Below, in pieces: positions 44,643 to 52,795 of a stretch of 64,000 bases of DNA (its first letter is position 1; each line of letters opens with the position of its first letter). The position numbers and the translations under genes were made by a program. Source of the stretch: Palleronia rufa. Its GTDB lineage: Bacteria; Pseudomonadota; Alphaproteobacteria; Rhodobacterales; Rhodobacteraceae. The stretch covers positions 31,710-95,709 of the forward strand of contig NZ_JQEY01000005.1 of NCBI RefSeq assembly GCF_000743715.1, read 5' to 3'. The notes beneath the pieces are model-generated. The model worked only from the letters and a program-made list of their open reading frames with translations, did not search any database and was not told where the DNA came from.

Positions 44643-45536
44643 CTATTCCATCCGCAGCCCTTCGAACCCGAGCGCGGGCAGGATCGCCGGACTCTCCAGC
44701 ATCCCGCGGGCCGTGTGGCCGACGCCCTCGGCCTCGATCAGGCTCCATCCGAACGTCCAGCCCCTCTCGTCTGCGACGGCCCGCGCCATGTCAAATGTTT
44801 GGCGGCCGCGGTCGAGCCGGTCGTCGCCTTGCCGGTCGGCCTGCGCATTGCGGGTCAGGCTTTCGTCGCCGGTGTCTTCGGACCCCAGGTAGACAGTCAC
44901 CGGTGCTGCAAGGTAAGCCTGCAGGAGCGGGTCCGGATCCATCCCTTCGGGAAGGCCGCCGAAGCCATAGGGTGCGGCCTCGTCTGTCGTGGGCAGCACG
45001 TAGGTAGAGGGATTTGCAAGGACGATCCGTTCCACGTCGCGCGGTTCGGCATAGGCCGCATAGCGGGACAGGAACTGACCGCCAGCGGAATGGCCGAAAA
45101 GATAGATCGGCGCCCCAGCACCTTCGCGGTCACGGATCCAGTCGATGAGATCGCCCACCAGTTCGATGGTCCAGACCTCCGGATCGCGCAGCTGGCCGTC
45201 CTCGATCACACCGGCGCGATGGTAGCGCCAGTTGGGAAACCGTTCCTCGTCGAAAAGTGGCGCATAGATCGTGAAGCAGGAACGGTCCGCCACCGTCCGG
45301 GCAGAGTCCCGGTAAGATTCGGCGCCCCGTCCATTGCCGTGGAACACCACCAGCACTGCGGGTGCGGCGCATTCCGACGGGCGGTAGGAAAATATTTCCA
45401 TCGACAGTCCATCCACTTCGGCCACGGTCGCATCCACGCCGAAGCGCCGATCGACGCCTTCCGTTCCGCCGGGCGAGGCAAAAGCCGCCGAAAGCCCCGC
45501 AATCAGGATCAGCGCCCAAGGGGTTGAAATCTTCAT
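44643..45536 (-). CDS. Exported alpha/beta hydrolase (PHB-depolymerase/esterase-like)
   Basis: A 297-residue protein with a signal peptide (PWALILIAGLSAAFA). The hydrolase fold has VLVVFHGNGRGAESYRDSARTVA (oxyanion region), the nucleophile elbow FGHSAGGQFLSRYA, and a late GVGHTARGML holding the catalytic His. An acidic residue in VYLGSEDTGDESL is the probable third member. It resembles polyhydroxybutyrate depolymerase/feruloyl-esterase-like secreted hydrolases, but the substrate is unknown. It is transcribed away from the next operon; 187 bases separate them. Confidence 0.8.
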   Translation of the reverse strand: MKISTPWALILIAGLSAAFASPGGTEGVDRRFGVDATVAEVDGLSMEIFSYRPSECAAPAVLVVFHGNGRGAESYRDSARTVADRSCFTIYAPLFDEERFPNWRYHRAGVIEDGQLRDPEVWTIELVGDLIDWIRDREGAGAPIYLFGHSAGGQFLSRYAAYAEPRDVERIVLANPSTYVLPTTDEAAPYGFGGLPEGMDPDPLLQAYLAAPVTVYLGSEDTGDESLTRNAQADRQGDDRLDRGRQTFDMARAVADERGWTFGWSLIEAEGVGHTARGMLESPAILPALGFEGLRME

Positions 45537-45723
45537 TCTGCGTTCTTTCGCCTCCGGGGCCGTTCCGATATTCGGCGCCTCTCTGGACTTGTGTTTGCGG
45601 ACCCGGATCGGCAAGAGCCGATCGCATGTTTGCGGCCCTGGATCGCCAACAGCGGATCGCAGCGCGGTGGACTTTTCGTGCCCGGGCTCCAATAGATGAC
45701 TGCCGACCAAATGGACGCTGCGG

Positions 45724-46641
45724 ATGACCGTGCCGATTTCGACCGATAGCGAGGGCCTTGTGCCCGTCACACTGGAGTCACGCGGACGCCTTTCCGATCT
45801 GTTCGAGGCCAACGGCCGCGCCTGCTGGTTTCTCTATCCACCGTTTCTCCATCTGACCGGATTGCGCCGCGGGCATCGGATACTGGAAGAGGCCCATGAC
45901 GGAGCGGTGACCCTTTACAAGGCGCGGGATACGGAGTCGGGCCGCTCTCTTGAGCTTTTCGTTCCGCCCATACCGGCCACCCCCGCAACCCTGGCCCATG
46001 CCGTGGCCCGCGTGCGTGCCATCAGCCCTGCATCCCCTGTTCGCATCCGCCACGTCGAGGAACGCGACCTTGCCGCCGTCGCCCGCGCCGGCTTCGTCCT
46101 GCGCGACCGCGACGAAGAGTTCATCTACGATACGGCAAAGATCACGGCGCTTGAGGGATCGGACTTCAGGCGCTTGCGGCGGGAGATTGCCAAGACCTCC
46201 GCCCACTCCGGGTTGTCCGTGCGCGACTACGCCCCGGGCGACGAGGATGCCTGTCTTGCGGTGCTCGACCGTTGGCGGGAGCGTCTCAAGGCGGCCGATC
46301 TGCCCGCCGAAGGATACCGGCTGACCGCGAATTGCCTGCGCCACGCTTCGGGCTGGCCGCCGGACGCGATCCGGGGTCGAGTGTGCGAAGTCAACGGCGA
46401 AGTCCGTGGGTTTGCGTTCTCCGGTCCGATCAGTCGATCCTGCGGGAACATGTTCATCTGCATCACCGACACCGATCTGCGCGGTCTGGCATATCTCATG
46501 CGCTACGACCAGGTGACGCTCTGGCCGACTCTGGCGGAGTTCAACTCCGGCGGGGATGCCGGACGTACAGGGCTGAGTGAGCTCAAGCAGTCGTTCCGTC
46601 CGGTGCGCATGCAGCGGATCTACCGCGCAACCATGACATGA
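45724..46641 (+). CDS. DUF2156/LPG-synthase-C-like acyl or aminoacyltransferase, copy A
   Basis: A 305-residue protein with a tandem-GNAT-like layout resembling the C-terminal catalytic domain of lysyl-phosphatidylglycerol synthases (DUF2156). Features are YPPFLHLTGLRRGHRI, DEEFIYDTAKITALEGSDFRRLRREIAK, LTANCLRHASGW and GFAFSGPISRSCGNMFICITDTDLRGLAYLMRYDQ. Members of this fold use aminoacyl-tRNA or acyl-CoA donors. No membrane segment is present, so it acts in the cytoplasm. It overlaps its paralogue by four bases. The real acceptor is unknown; the downstream ATP-grasp enzyme suggests a peptide-like product. Confidence 0.72.
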   Translation: MTVPISTDSEGLVPVTLESRGRLSDLFEANGRACWFLYPPFLHLTGLRRGHRILEEAHDGAVTLYKARDTESGRSLELFVPPIPATPATLAHAVARVRAISPASPVRIRHVEERDLAAVARAGFVLRDRDEEFIYDTAKITALEGSDFRRLRREIAKTSAHSGLSVRDYAPGDEDACLAVLDRWRERLKAADLPAEGYRLTANCLRHASGWPPDAIRGRVCEVNGEVRGFAFSGPISRSCGNMFICITDTDLRGLAYLMRYDQVTLWPTLAEFNSGGDAGRTGLSELKQSFRPVRMQRIYRATMT

Positions 46642-47576
46642 GCGAAACGAGAACCGATATGGACGCATTGCCCGCCGCGCTCGACGGCCTCTCGCGGATA
46701 GAGGTCTCCGATTGTGAGGTCTTCGATGCGGCGGTGGCGGCGTCAGGTGCGACCGGATGGACCTACTATTTTCCTTACCTGCATTTCTTCAGCCAGCTTT
46801 CGGGTGGTGAGCGGGTACTTTTCGAGCGGACCGCGAACGCCGTGCTTGTCTATCGGCTTGTCCGGAAGCGGGATCGACTGACGCTTTCCCTTCTCGTACC
46901 GCCGTTTCCGTTCGACCACGACGCGCTGGACATCGCCGGCGCGCGGATGGCGGAGGTCAACCGCGACGGGAGGCAGCGCATCAGCCGGGTGCCGGAGGAA
47001 CTGGCCTGGGCGGTCGCGCGCGCTGGGTTCGAATTGCGGTTCAACGACGACGAATACATCTACGACGCGGCGCAGGTGCGTGAGATGGAAGGGCGGGGCT
47101 ACGCCTCCTTGCGCCGCAAGATCGGCCGGTTCGACCGGGATGCCATGGATATCCGTCCGTATGGCGCAGCCGAACGTGCGGGGTGCGAGGCGCTGCTGGA
47201 GGACTGGCGGCAGACCCTCACTGAGCGGGGAATCCGCATCGGACCGTACAAGACCTACGCACAGAGATGCCTTGCGAACGACGGAGCGTTCCACTCCTCC
47301 CGGCTGAGGGGCGAGGTGATCGAGATCGACGGTGCAATCGCGGCCTTTACCTTCGGAGGCCCGATCGACGCGGAGAGCGCAAGCCTGTTCATCACGGTAT
47401 CGGACCATCGCCAGCCCGGATTGGCCTATCTCCAGCGGCATCGGTTCATGGCGCACGATCCCGGCCCCCGTCTGTTCAACGATTTCGTTGACAGCGGCCG
47501 TGCCGGGCTGGCCCAGATGAAGCGGACGTTCCGCCCGGTCCGAATGCACACGCTGCTCAGCGCCCGCAGGTCATGA
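46638..47576 (+). CDS. DUF2156/LPG-synthase-C-like acyl or aminoacyltransferase, copy B
   Basis: A 312-residue paralogue of the preceding protein. It shares YYFPYLHFFSQLSGGERVLFE, NDDEYIYDAAQVREMEGRGYASLRRKIGRFDRD, YAQRCL, FGGPIDAESASLFITVSD and the same ending (MKRTFRPVRMH). The two copies align over their full length but are clearly diverged, so the duplication is old and the roles may differ. The ATG overlaps the upstream stop, giving coupled expression, perhaps of a heterodimer. Donor and acceptor are not known. Confidence 0.72.
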   Translation: MSETRTDMDALPAALDGLSRIEVSDCEVFDAAVAASGATGWTYYFPYLHFFSQLSGGERVLFERTANAVLVYRLVRKRDRLTLSLLVPPFPFDHDALDIAGARMAEVNRDGRQRISRVPEELAWAVARAGFELRFNDDEYIYDAAQVREMEGRGYASLRRKIGRFDRDAMDIRPYGAAERAGCEALLEDWRQTLTERGIRIGPYKTYAQRCLANDGAFHSSRLRGEVIEIDGAIAAFTFGGPIDAESASLFITVSDHRQPGLAYLQRHRFMAHDPGPRLFNDFVDSGRAGLAQMKRTFRPVRMHTLLSARRS

Positions 47577-47900
47577 AGGCTGCCCGCGCCTCGATTCGTC
47601 CGCGTCGCATCGCCGACCGAAGTTTGCCGTCGCAGAGATTTCCAGCTTTCTACCTATGCGTGTGGTGATCAATAATTGCACAACCATAGCATTAGCTCGG
47701 CCAGTGATTATGCATGTTGGGCAACCAGAAAAAATGTAGTCTTGCCAGACCATCCCCCTCAAAACCCGCATAAGTTGTTTCGGCGCCTTTTTTTAATGAA
47801 TTGTGCCGCAATTCGTTGCGGAACGCGAAAACAACAGTAAACCAGTGTTGGAATTGTGTGGCCTGCGTGTCCCATCCAAGAATTTTTGAGAGGTATTACC
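47577..47900 (+). promoter_or_regulatory. AT-rich leader upstream of the NTPase/export operon
   Basis: The 324 bases between the transferase pair and the NTPase gene are much richer in A/T than the surroundings (for example 47660-47740, GTGATCAATAATTGCAC). Several TTG/TAT-like promoter words occur, but I cannot pick one. GAGAGG at 47888-47893 is the ribosome site of the next gene. The composition suggests a regulated promoter or recently acquired DNA. Confidence 0.4.
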
Positions 47901-49679
47901 GTGGTCGCGATGCTGCCCAAGAAGCGAATCGACAATGCCAAGCGGGCGTTCAGCACACGCCGCGTGCCGACCGGCGACATGCGCCGGCTCTTGACCGGCG
48001 ATCTGCGCCCGGAGCCTGGCGACCTGGTGCTTGCCCGGGTGGATGAGATCCTGAAGCACACGAAGCTGGAACTCACCGACGGCCGGAAGGCGCACATGTT
48101 TCCCGGCGACGAGATCATCGTCGCGTTCGGGCACCGATATGCACCCGACCAGTACGAGGCGCAGATCGGTGAGGACCTGTCGCCTTGCGATCTGGTCGCT
48201 GCCGGCGGGCTCGCATCCGTCGAGATTTCACGCCATGAGCGGATGCTGCCGCCCACCCGCATCTCTCCGCTGGGCCTTCTGGCACGCGCTGACGGAACCC
48301 GGATGAATCTGGCCGATTACGGCGTGCGGGCCGGAGAGGGGCCCCCGCCCATCGCGGCGCTGCTGTCCCTGGGCACCTCGATGAACGCAGGCAAGACGCT
48401 CACGGCCATGTCGATGGTCCGCGGGCTCAAGCGCCTCGGCCACAAGGTCGCCGCGCTCAAGATCACCGGGACCGGCGCGGGTGGCGACATCTGGATCGTG
48501 CGCGACGCCGGGGCCGACGTGGTGGCCGATTTCACGGATGCCGGGTTCGCCAGCACCTATCTGACCCCGATCGAGGACATCGAGAGAGGATGCGCGCGGC
48601 TTCTCAACTACGCCGCCGACCAGGGCTGCGACATCGCGGTGATCGAGATCGCGGACGGTCTCCAGCAGCTCGAGACCTCGCGGCTGATCCACAGCCGCTC
48701 GATCCTGGACGTGACGCTGGGCACGGTCTTCGCAGCCTACGACGCCATGGGTGCGAAATACGGGGTCGATGTACTGAGAGCGGCGGGCCACAACGTCATC
48801 GCCATGAGCGGGCGTCTGGGCCGCTCTCCTCTTGGTGTGCGCGAGGCGGAGGCCGCTACCGGCCTTCGCGTGTTCAGCCCGTGGGAACTGCAGGACGGGA
48901 TGCTAATTCCGACGATCCGCAGCTGCGCCGTCGCGGCGCTCAAGGCCCAAGGTGGCGACGTTCCGCATCTTCACCGGCTGGCACGCGATGTGCTGGATCC
49001 GGCAGTCGTGCGGACATCGAATGTCGTAAACCTGATGTCGCCGGCCGCGGTACGGGAAGAGCAGGCCCGCGCCGTGCTGACCTGCGCGATCGAGCATGTC
49101 ATGTCCGCGGAGGTCGACGCGCTTTGCGGTGCGTCTTTCGGCGTGCGCGGCGCGACCCGGAAAAACCGGCGCAACGGATTCCGGCCGCGTCGTGTCGCGA
49201 CCGTCCTGGGCGATCTCTGGGTCCGGGTTCCGCGTCTGCGCCGGGGGGGCTATGGTCCTGGGGAAACGCTTTCGGTTGCCAGCCGTGAGGCGGTCGAGGC
49301 GGTGCTCTACTCCGCGAACGGCCCCGGTTTCGAGGCGGCCGTGTCCGCTCTGGTCGATGCGATCCGGCCCGAAACGGTGTCCGTTCCCGTGACGGGTTCT
49401 CTGGGTCAGGCGGTGATGTCCGCGATCCAGTCCGCCACTCAGACGACCGATCCGACCGTCGGACGCCTACCGCAGCAGGCCGCCGTGGCGGTAGATGACG
49501 GCGAGTTCGATAGCGATCTGGATGACGACGAGCAGGATTCGCTCGACCTTATGAACGAGTACGGGCATACTCGTCGGGCCGAAGGGTTCAACTCCTACGG
49601 GCGTCCGCCGTCCCGTGCCGCCGGCGGTGCGGCACCCGACTACGCTCCGCTTCGCTACATCCCGATTCCGGGCGAATGA
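47901..49679 (+). CDS. P-loop NTPase (DUF1611-like) fused to an IS256-transposase-like domain
   Basis: A 592-residue cytoplasmic protein with two unrelated parts. Residues ~1-145 are an uncharacterised N-terminal domain. Residues ~150-390 form a P-loop NTPase: G158-TSMNAG-K165-T, then VAALKITGTGAGGDIWIVRDAGADVVADFT, IAVIEIADGLQQ and a Ser/Gly-rich GRLGRSPLG, resembling DUF1611/MobB-like NTPases. Residues ~400-475 read like IS256-family transposase sequence (ATRKNRRNGFRPRR, LGDLWVRVPRLRRGGYGPG). A low-complexity acidic tail follows. GTG at 47901 fits GAGAGG best; the ATG at 47910 is possible. The function is unknown. Confidence 0.7.
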   Translation: MVAMLPKKRIDNAKRAFSTRRVPTGDMRRLLTGDLRPEPGDLVLARVDEILKHTKLELTDGRKAHMFPGDEIIVAFGHRYAPDQYEAQIGEDLSPCDLVAAGGLASVEISRHERMLPPTRISPLGLLARADGTRMNLADYGVRAGEGPPPIAALLSLGTSMNAGKTLTAMSMVRGLKRLGHKVAALKITGTGAGGDIWIVRDAGADVVADFTDAGFASTYLTPIEDIERGCARLLNYAADQGCDIAVIEIADGLQQLETSRLIHSRSILDVTLGTVFAAYDAMGAKYGVDVLRAAGHNVIAMSGRLGRSPLGVREAEAATGLRVFSPWELQDGMLIPTIRSCAVAALKAQGGDVPHLHRLARDVLDPAVVRTSNVVNLMSPAAVREEQARAVLTCAIEHVMSAEVDALCGASFGVRGATRKNRRNGFRPRRVATVLGDLWVRVPRLRRGGYGPGETLSVASREAVEAVLYSANGPGFEAAVSALVDAIRPETVSVPVTGSLGQAVMSAIQSATQTTDPTVGRLPQQAAVAVDDGEFDSDLDDDEQDSLDLMNEYGHTRRAEGFNSYGRPPSRAAGGAAPDYAPLRYIPIPGE

Positions 49680-49728
49680 TCCAATCCCGACCCCAACCGG
49701 GGCGGGACGCGCGATAGGGACCCGACCC

Positions 49729-51429
49729 ATGGCCCGACGCCGCAAGGCAGGTGAACGATCCACGATCGACAGGCTCTGGCGCGCATCGCGCGGCGGCTTG
49801 GCCGTGGTTCTGATTTTCAGCGCGTTCGTCAACGTGCTGAAGTTCGCGATGCCGCTGTATCTGCTGCAGGTTCTGGACCGGATCCCGGCCAGCCGCAGCC
49901 TTGAGACCCTGGTGATGCTCACCGCCATCACGGCTGTCGCGCTGGCGGCGGGCTATGCGCTGGATATCGTCCGCGGCCGGATGATGGGCCGATGGAGCGC
50001 ATGGATCGAGGCCAATCTGGGTCCGGAGATCATGCGCCTGGGAACGGGTTACGGCGACGCGCGCGACGAGCAAAACACAGATCAGGCGCTGACCGACCTT
50101 GCCGCCGTGAGCCGCTTTGCCGGCCGGTCGATGCTGCGCTGGCTGGATCTCATCTGGGCCCCGGTCTTCATCTTCGGCGTCTACCTGATCCATCCCGTTC
50201 TGGGATTCGTGGCGATCGGGGCGACGGCCCTGCTGGTCCTGATGGGCGTATTGCAGGACCGCACCACAAGCCCGTCGCGGCGGGCCGCCAGCGCCGCGCG
50301 CCGCGACGGGGGCGAACTCGTGCGCACGCTCGACCGGAACCGGGAATCGGTGGGCGGCCTTCAAATGGGGGAGAACCTGACCGCCCAATGGCGCCGCAAG
50401 GAGACCGGCCGCCTGGTCGAGCGGCAGACCACCGATGCCCGCGGCGACATGTTCCGCACGCTCATGGGGGGACTCGGCCAATATATGCGCATCGGCCTTC
50501 TGGCGGTCGGTGTCTGGCTGGTGGTGCTCGACCAGATAAGCCTGGGCAGCATCTTCGCCGCGCGGGTCATGGCGGGGTTCGGTTTTCGCCTGGTTGAGGG
50601 CGCGGTACGCAACTGGCGCGGGACGCGTGAAGCCCGCGATGCCTATGTCCGGCTGGTCAAGCACCTGTCACCCGCGGATGCCGCCCCTGTATCCGTGCTG
50701 AAGGGCATAGAGACCGCGCCGATGGTGCTCGATTCCGTGGGCCACCGGTATCCCTATCAGCGCAACAGCCTTTTCCGCAGGCTGTCGCTTTCCATCGAAC
50801 CGGGGGAATTTCTGCTGATCACTGGCCCGGCCGGCGCGGGCAAGACGACGTTGACGCGGATCCTGGTCGGCCTGATCGCGCCGCGCTACGGCACCGCCCG
50901 ACTGGGCGATGTGGACGTCACACGCCTGCCGCCGGACATGCGCGGACGGCTGATCGGTTACATGCCTCAACACACCGAGCTCTTCGACGCCACGATCCGC
51001 GAGAACATCGCCCGCATGGGCGACGCGCCGCTCGAAGAGGTCGTCGAGGTGGCGAAGCTGGTGGGTATCCACGACTTCGTGGTCGAACTGCCGGAAGGAT
51101 ACGATACCGTGATCGGCTCCGGCAACAGCGGCATCCTCAGCGGCAGCCAGAGAAAGCGCATCGGGATGGCCCGGGCGTTTTTCGGCCATCCCCGCCTGAT
51201 TGTCCTGGACGAGCCTTCGGCCAATCTGGACTCGCCGTCGCGCCGGGTCATGGAGGCCGCCATGAAGTCCCGCCGGGCGGCCGGTGCCACGATCATCGCG
51301 ACGCAGGCCATCGACTCGCCCCGGCTGTCCCGTCTGGCCGACCGCAACCTGACCCTGGGCGACAAGATCGAGATCACCGAGAAGCAACGCGGCTCATCCC
51401 GCCGGGCCAAGCTGAGGACGGTCAAATGA
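49729..51429 (+). CDS. PrtD-like type I secretion ABC transporter, altered H-loop
   Basis: A 566-residue exporter half: six membrane helices (~25-310) followed by the ATPase. Walker A is GPAGAGKT (366-373), the Q-loop lies in YMPQHTELFDATIREN, the signature is LSGSQRKRIGMARA and Walker B is LIVLDEPSANLD with catalytic Glu495. The conserved switch His is replaced by Gln526 (IIATQAID), which is unusual for this family. PrtD/LapB-like proteins export proteins or peptides through an HlyD adaptor and TolC. The HlyD gene follows with a four-base overlap; no TolC gene is in the window. Confidence 0.88.
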   Translation: MARRRKAGERSTIDRLWRASRGGLAVVLIFSAFVNVLKFAMPLYLLQVLDRIPASRSLETLVMLTAITAVALAAGYALDIVRGRMMGRWSAWIEANLGPEIMRLGTGYGDARDEQNTDQALTDLAAVSRFAGRSMLRWLDLIWAPVFIFGVYLIHPVLGFVAIGATALLVLMGVLQDRTTSPSRRAASAARRDGGELVRTLDRNRESVGGLQMGENLTAQWRRKETGRLVERQTTDARGDMFRTLMGGLGQYMRIGLLAVGVWLVVLDQISLGSIFAARVMAGFGFRLVEGAVRNWRGTREARDAYVRLVKHLSPADAAPVSVLKGIETAPMVLDSVGHRYPYQRNSLFRRLSLSIEPGEFLLITGPAGAGKTTLTRILVGLIAPRYGTARLGDVDVTRLPPDMRGRLIGYMPQHTELFDATIRENIARMGDAPLEEVVEVAKLVGIHDFVVELPEGYDTVIGSGNSGILSGSQRKRIGMARAFFGHPRLIVLDEPSANLDSPSRRVMEAAMKSRRAAGATIIATQAIDSPRLSRLADRNLTLGDKIEITEKQRGSSRRAKLRTVK

Positions 51430-52748
51430 CCCATGCCGACGACACTCCGACCGACACGGCGTTCCGGCACCCCTTCGGACCCGGCCTGGCCATCGCGGGC
51501 TTCGCGATCATCCTGTTTTTCGGCGGCACCTTCGCGGCCTGGTCCGTCATCGTTCCCATGGCCAGCGCGGTCGTCGCGCCGGGACTGGTCAGCGTCGACA
51601 CCAACGTGCGCACGGTCCAGCACCTGGAGGGCGGCATCATCCAGAGCATCGAGGTGCGCGAGGGCACGGAGGTCGAGGCCGGCGACATCCTGCTGCGCCT
51701 GGACAACACGATCCCCGCCGCCGTGATGACCGAGGTCCAGGCCCGGATATTCGAGCTTCAGGCGCTGGAGGCGCGGCTCCTGGCGGAACGCGACGGGGCG
51801 GACAAGGTGACGTTCCCGAAGGAGCTTCGGCTCAAGGTCGGTGACGCGGCCGCGCAGGAGGCCATGCAGGGGCAGAAGGAAGTCTTCGCCAGCCGGCGGG
51901 CGCTGCTGTCGGACCGGCTGACCGTCCTGGAGCAGACCCGTGCCGGTATCGAGAGCGAGATCGAGGGCCTGGAAGGGCAGATCGCATCGGCCGAGCGCCA
52001 GCTGTCCCTTCTGGGCGATGAGATGGAAACGGTGACCACCCTGCTCGACAGGCAGTTGGCCCAGCGCAGCCGCCTTCAGGAACTCCAGCGCGAGCAGGCC
52101 AAGCTGGAAGGAACGATCTCCTCCAACCGCGCGGCAATCGGGACCGCGCGCCAGAGGATGGAAGAGACGACCCTGCGCATGTCCGAACTGCGTGCGTCGG
52201 AAGCGAACTCCGTGGTCGAGGAACTTCGGGCGACGCGGGCCAACGCCTACGAGTTGCGCCAGAAACTGGCCGAAGCGCGCGACGTTCTGCGCCGGACAGA
52301 GATCATCGCGCCGATTCCCGGCGTCGTCGTCAATCTGGGCGTCAGCACCGTGGGCGGCGTCGTCGCGCCCGGTCAGGCATTGCTCGACCTTGTGCCGAGC
52401 GGCGACAAGCTGGTGATCCAGGCGACCATCGATCCGCTGGACATCGATCAGGTGTCCGTGGGGCTTCCGGCGACCGTCTGGCTGTCGGCGCTGAACAGGC
52501 GCAGCCAGACCGGGATCGAGGGCAGCGTCAAGACGATCTCGGCCGACCGGATCACCGACCCCCGCACGGGCGCGGCGTATTACCTGTCGCGGATTGAGCT
52601 CGACCCCGAGGACGTGGAGGGCAGCGAGGTTCCCCTGCAACCGGGAATGAGCGCCGAGATCATGATACGGACCGGGGAGCGCACGGCCTGGGATTATATC
52701 GCAGCGCCGATTTCGCGGGCGATTTCGCGGGGCCTGCGAGAAGAGTGA
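51426..52748 (+). CDS. HlyD-family membrane fusion protein (type I secretion adaptor)
   Basis: A 440-residue adaptor. One N-terminal helix (AIAGFAIILFFGGTFAAWSVI) anchors it. Then comes the lipoyl half-motif VQHLEGGIIQSIEVREGTEVEAGD, a long coiled coil (~100-290, rich in Leu/Glu heptads) and the return half RRTEIIAPIPGVVVNLGVSTVGGVV. The C-terminal beta-barrel has LQPGMSAEIMIRTGERT. It bridges the ABC transporter to an outer-membrane channel. The coupled start (ATGA) shows that it works with the ABC protein upstream. Confidence 0.92.
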   Translation: MTHADDTPTDTAFRHPFGPGLAIAGFAIILFFGGTFAAWSVIVPMASAVVAPGLVSVDTNVRTVQHLEGGIIQSIEVREGTEVEAGDILLRLDNTIPAAVMTEVQARIFELQALEARLLAERDGADKVTFPKELRLKVGDAAAQEAMQGQKEVFASRRALLSDRLTVLEQTRAGIESEIEGLEGQIASAERQLSLLGDEMETVTTLLDRQLAQRSRLQELQREQAKLEGTISSNRAAIGTARQRMEETTLRMSELRASEANSVVEELRATRANAYELRQKLAEARDVLRRTEIIAPIPGVVVNLGVSTVGGVVAPGQALLDLVPSGDKLVIQATIDPLDIDQVSVGLPATVWLSALNRRSQTGIEGSVKTISADRITDPRTGAAYYLSRIELDPEDVEGSEVPLQPGMSAEIMIRTGERTAWDYIAAPISRAISRGLREE

Positions 52749-52795
52749 GCTTTCGCTGCGGTTGCGGATTTTGTTCAGTGGTTTGAGAGGGCGGC

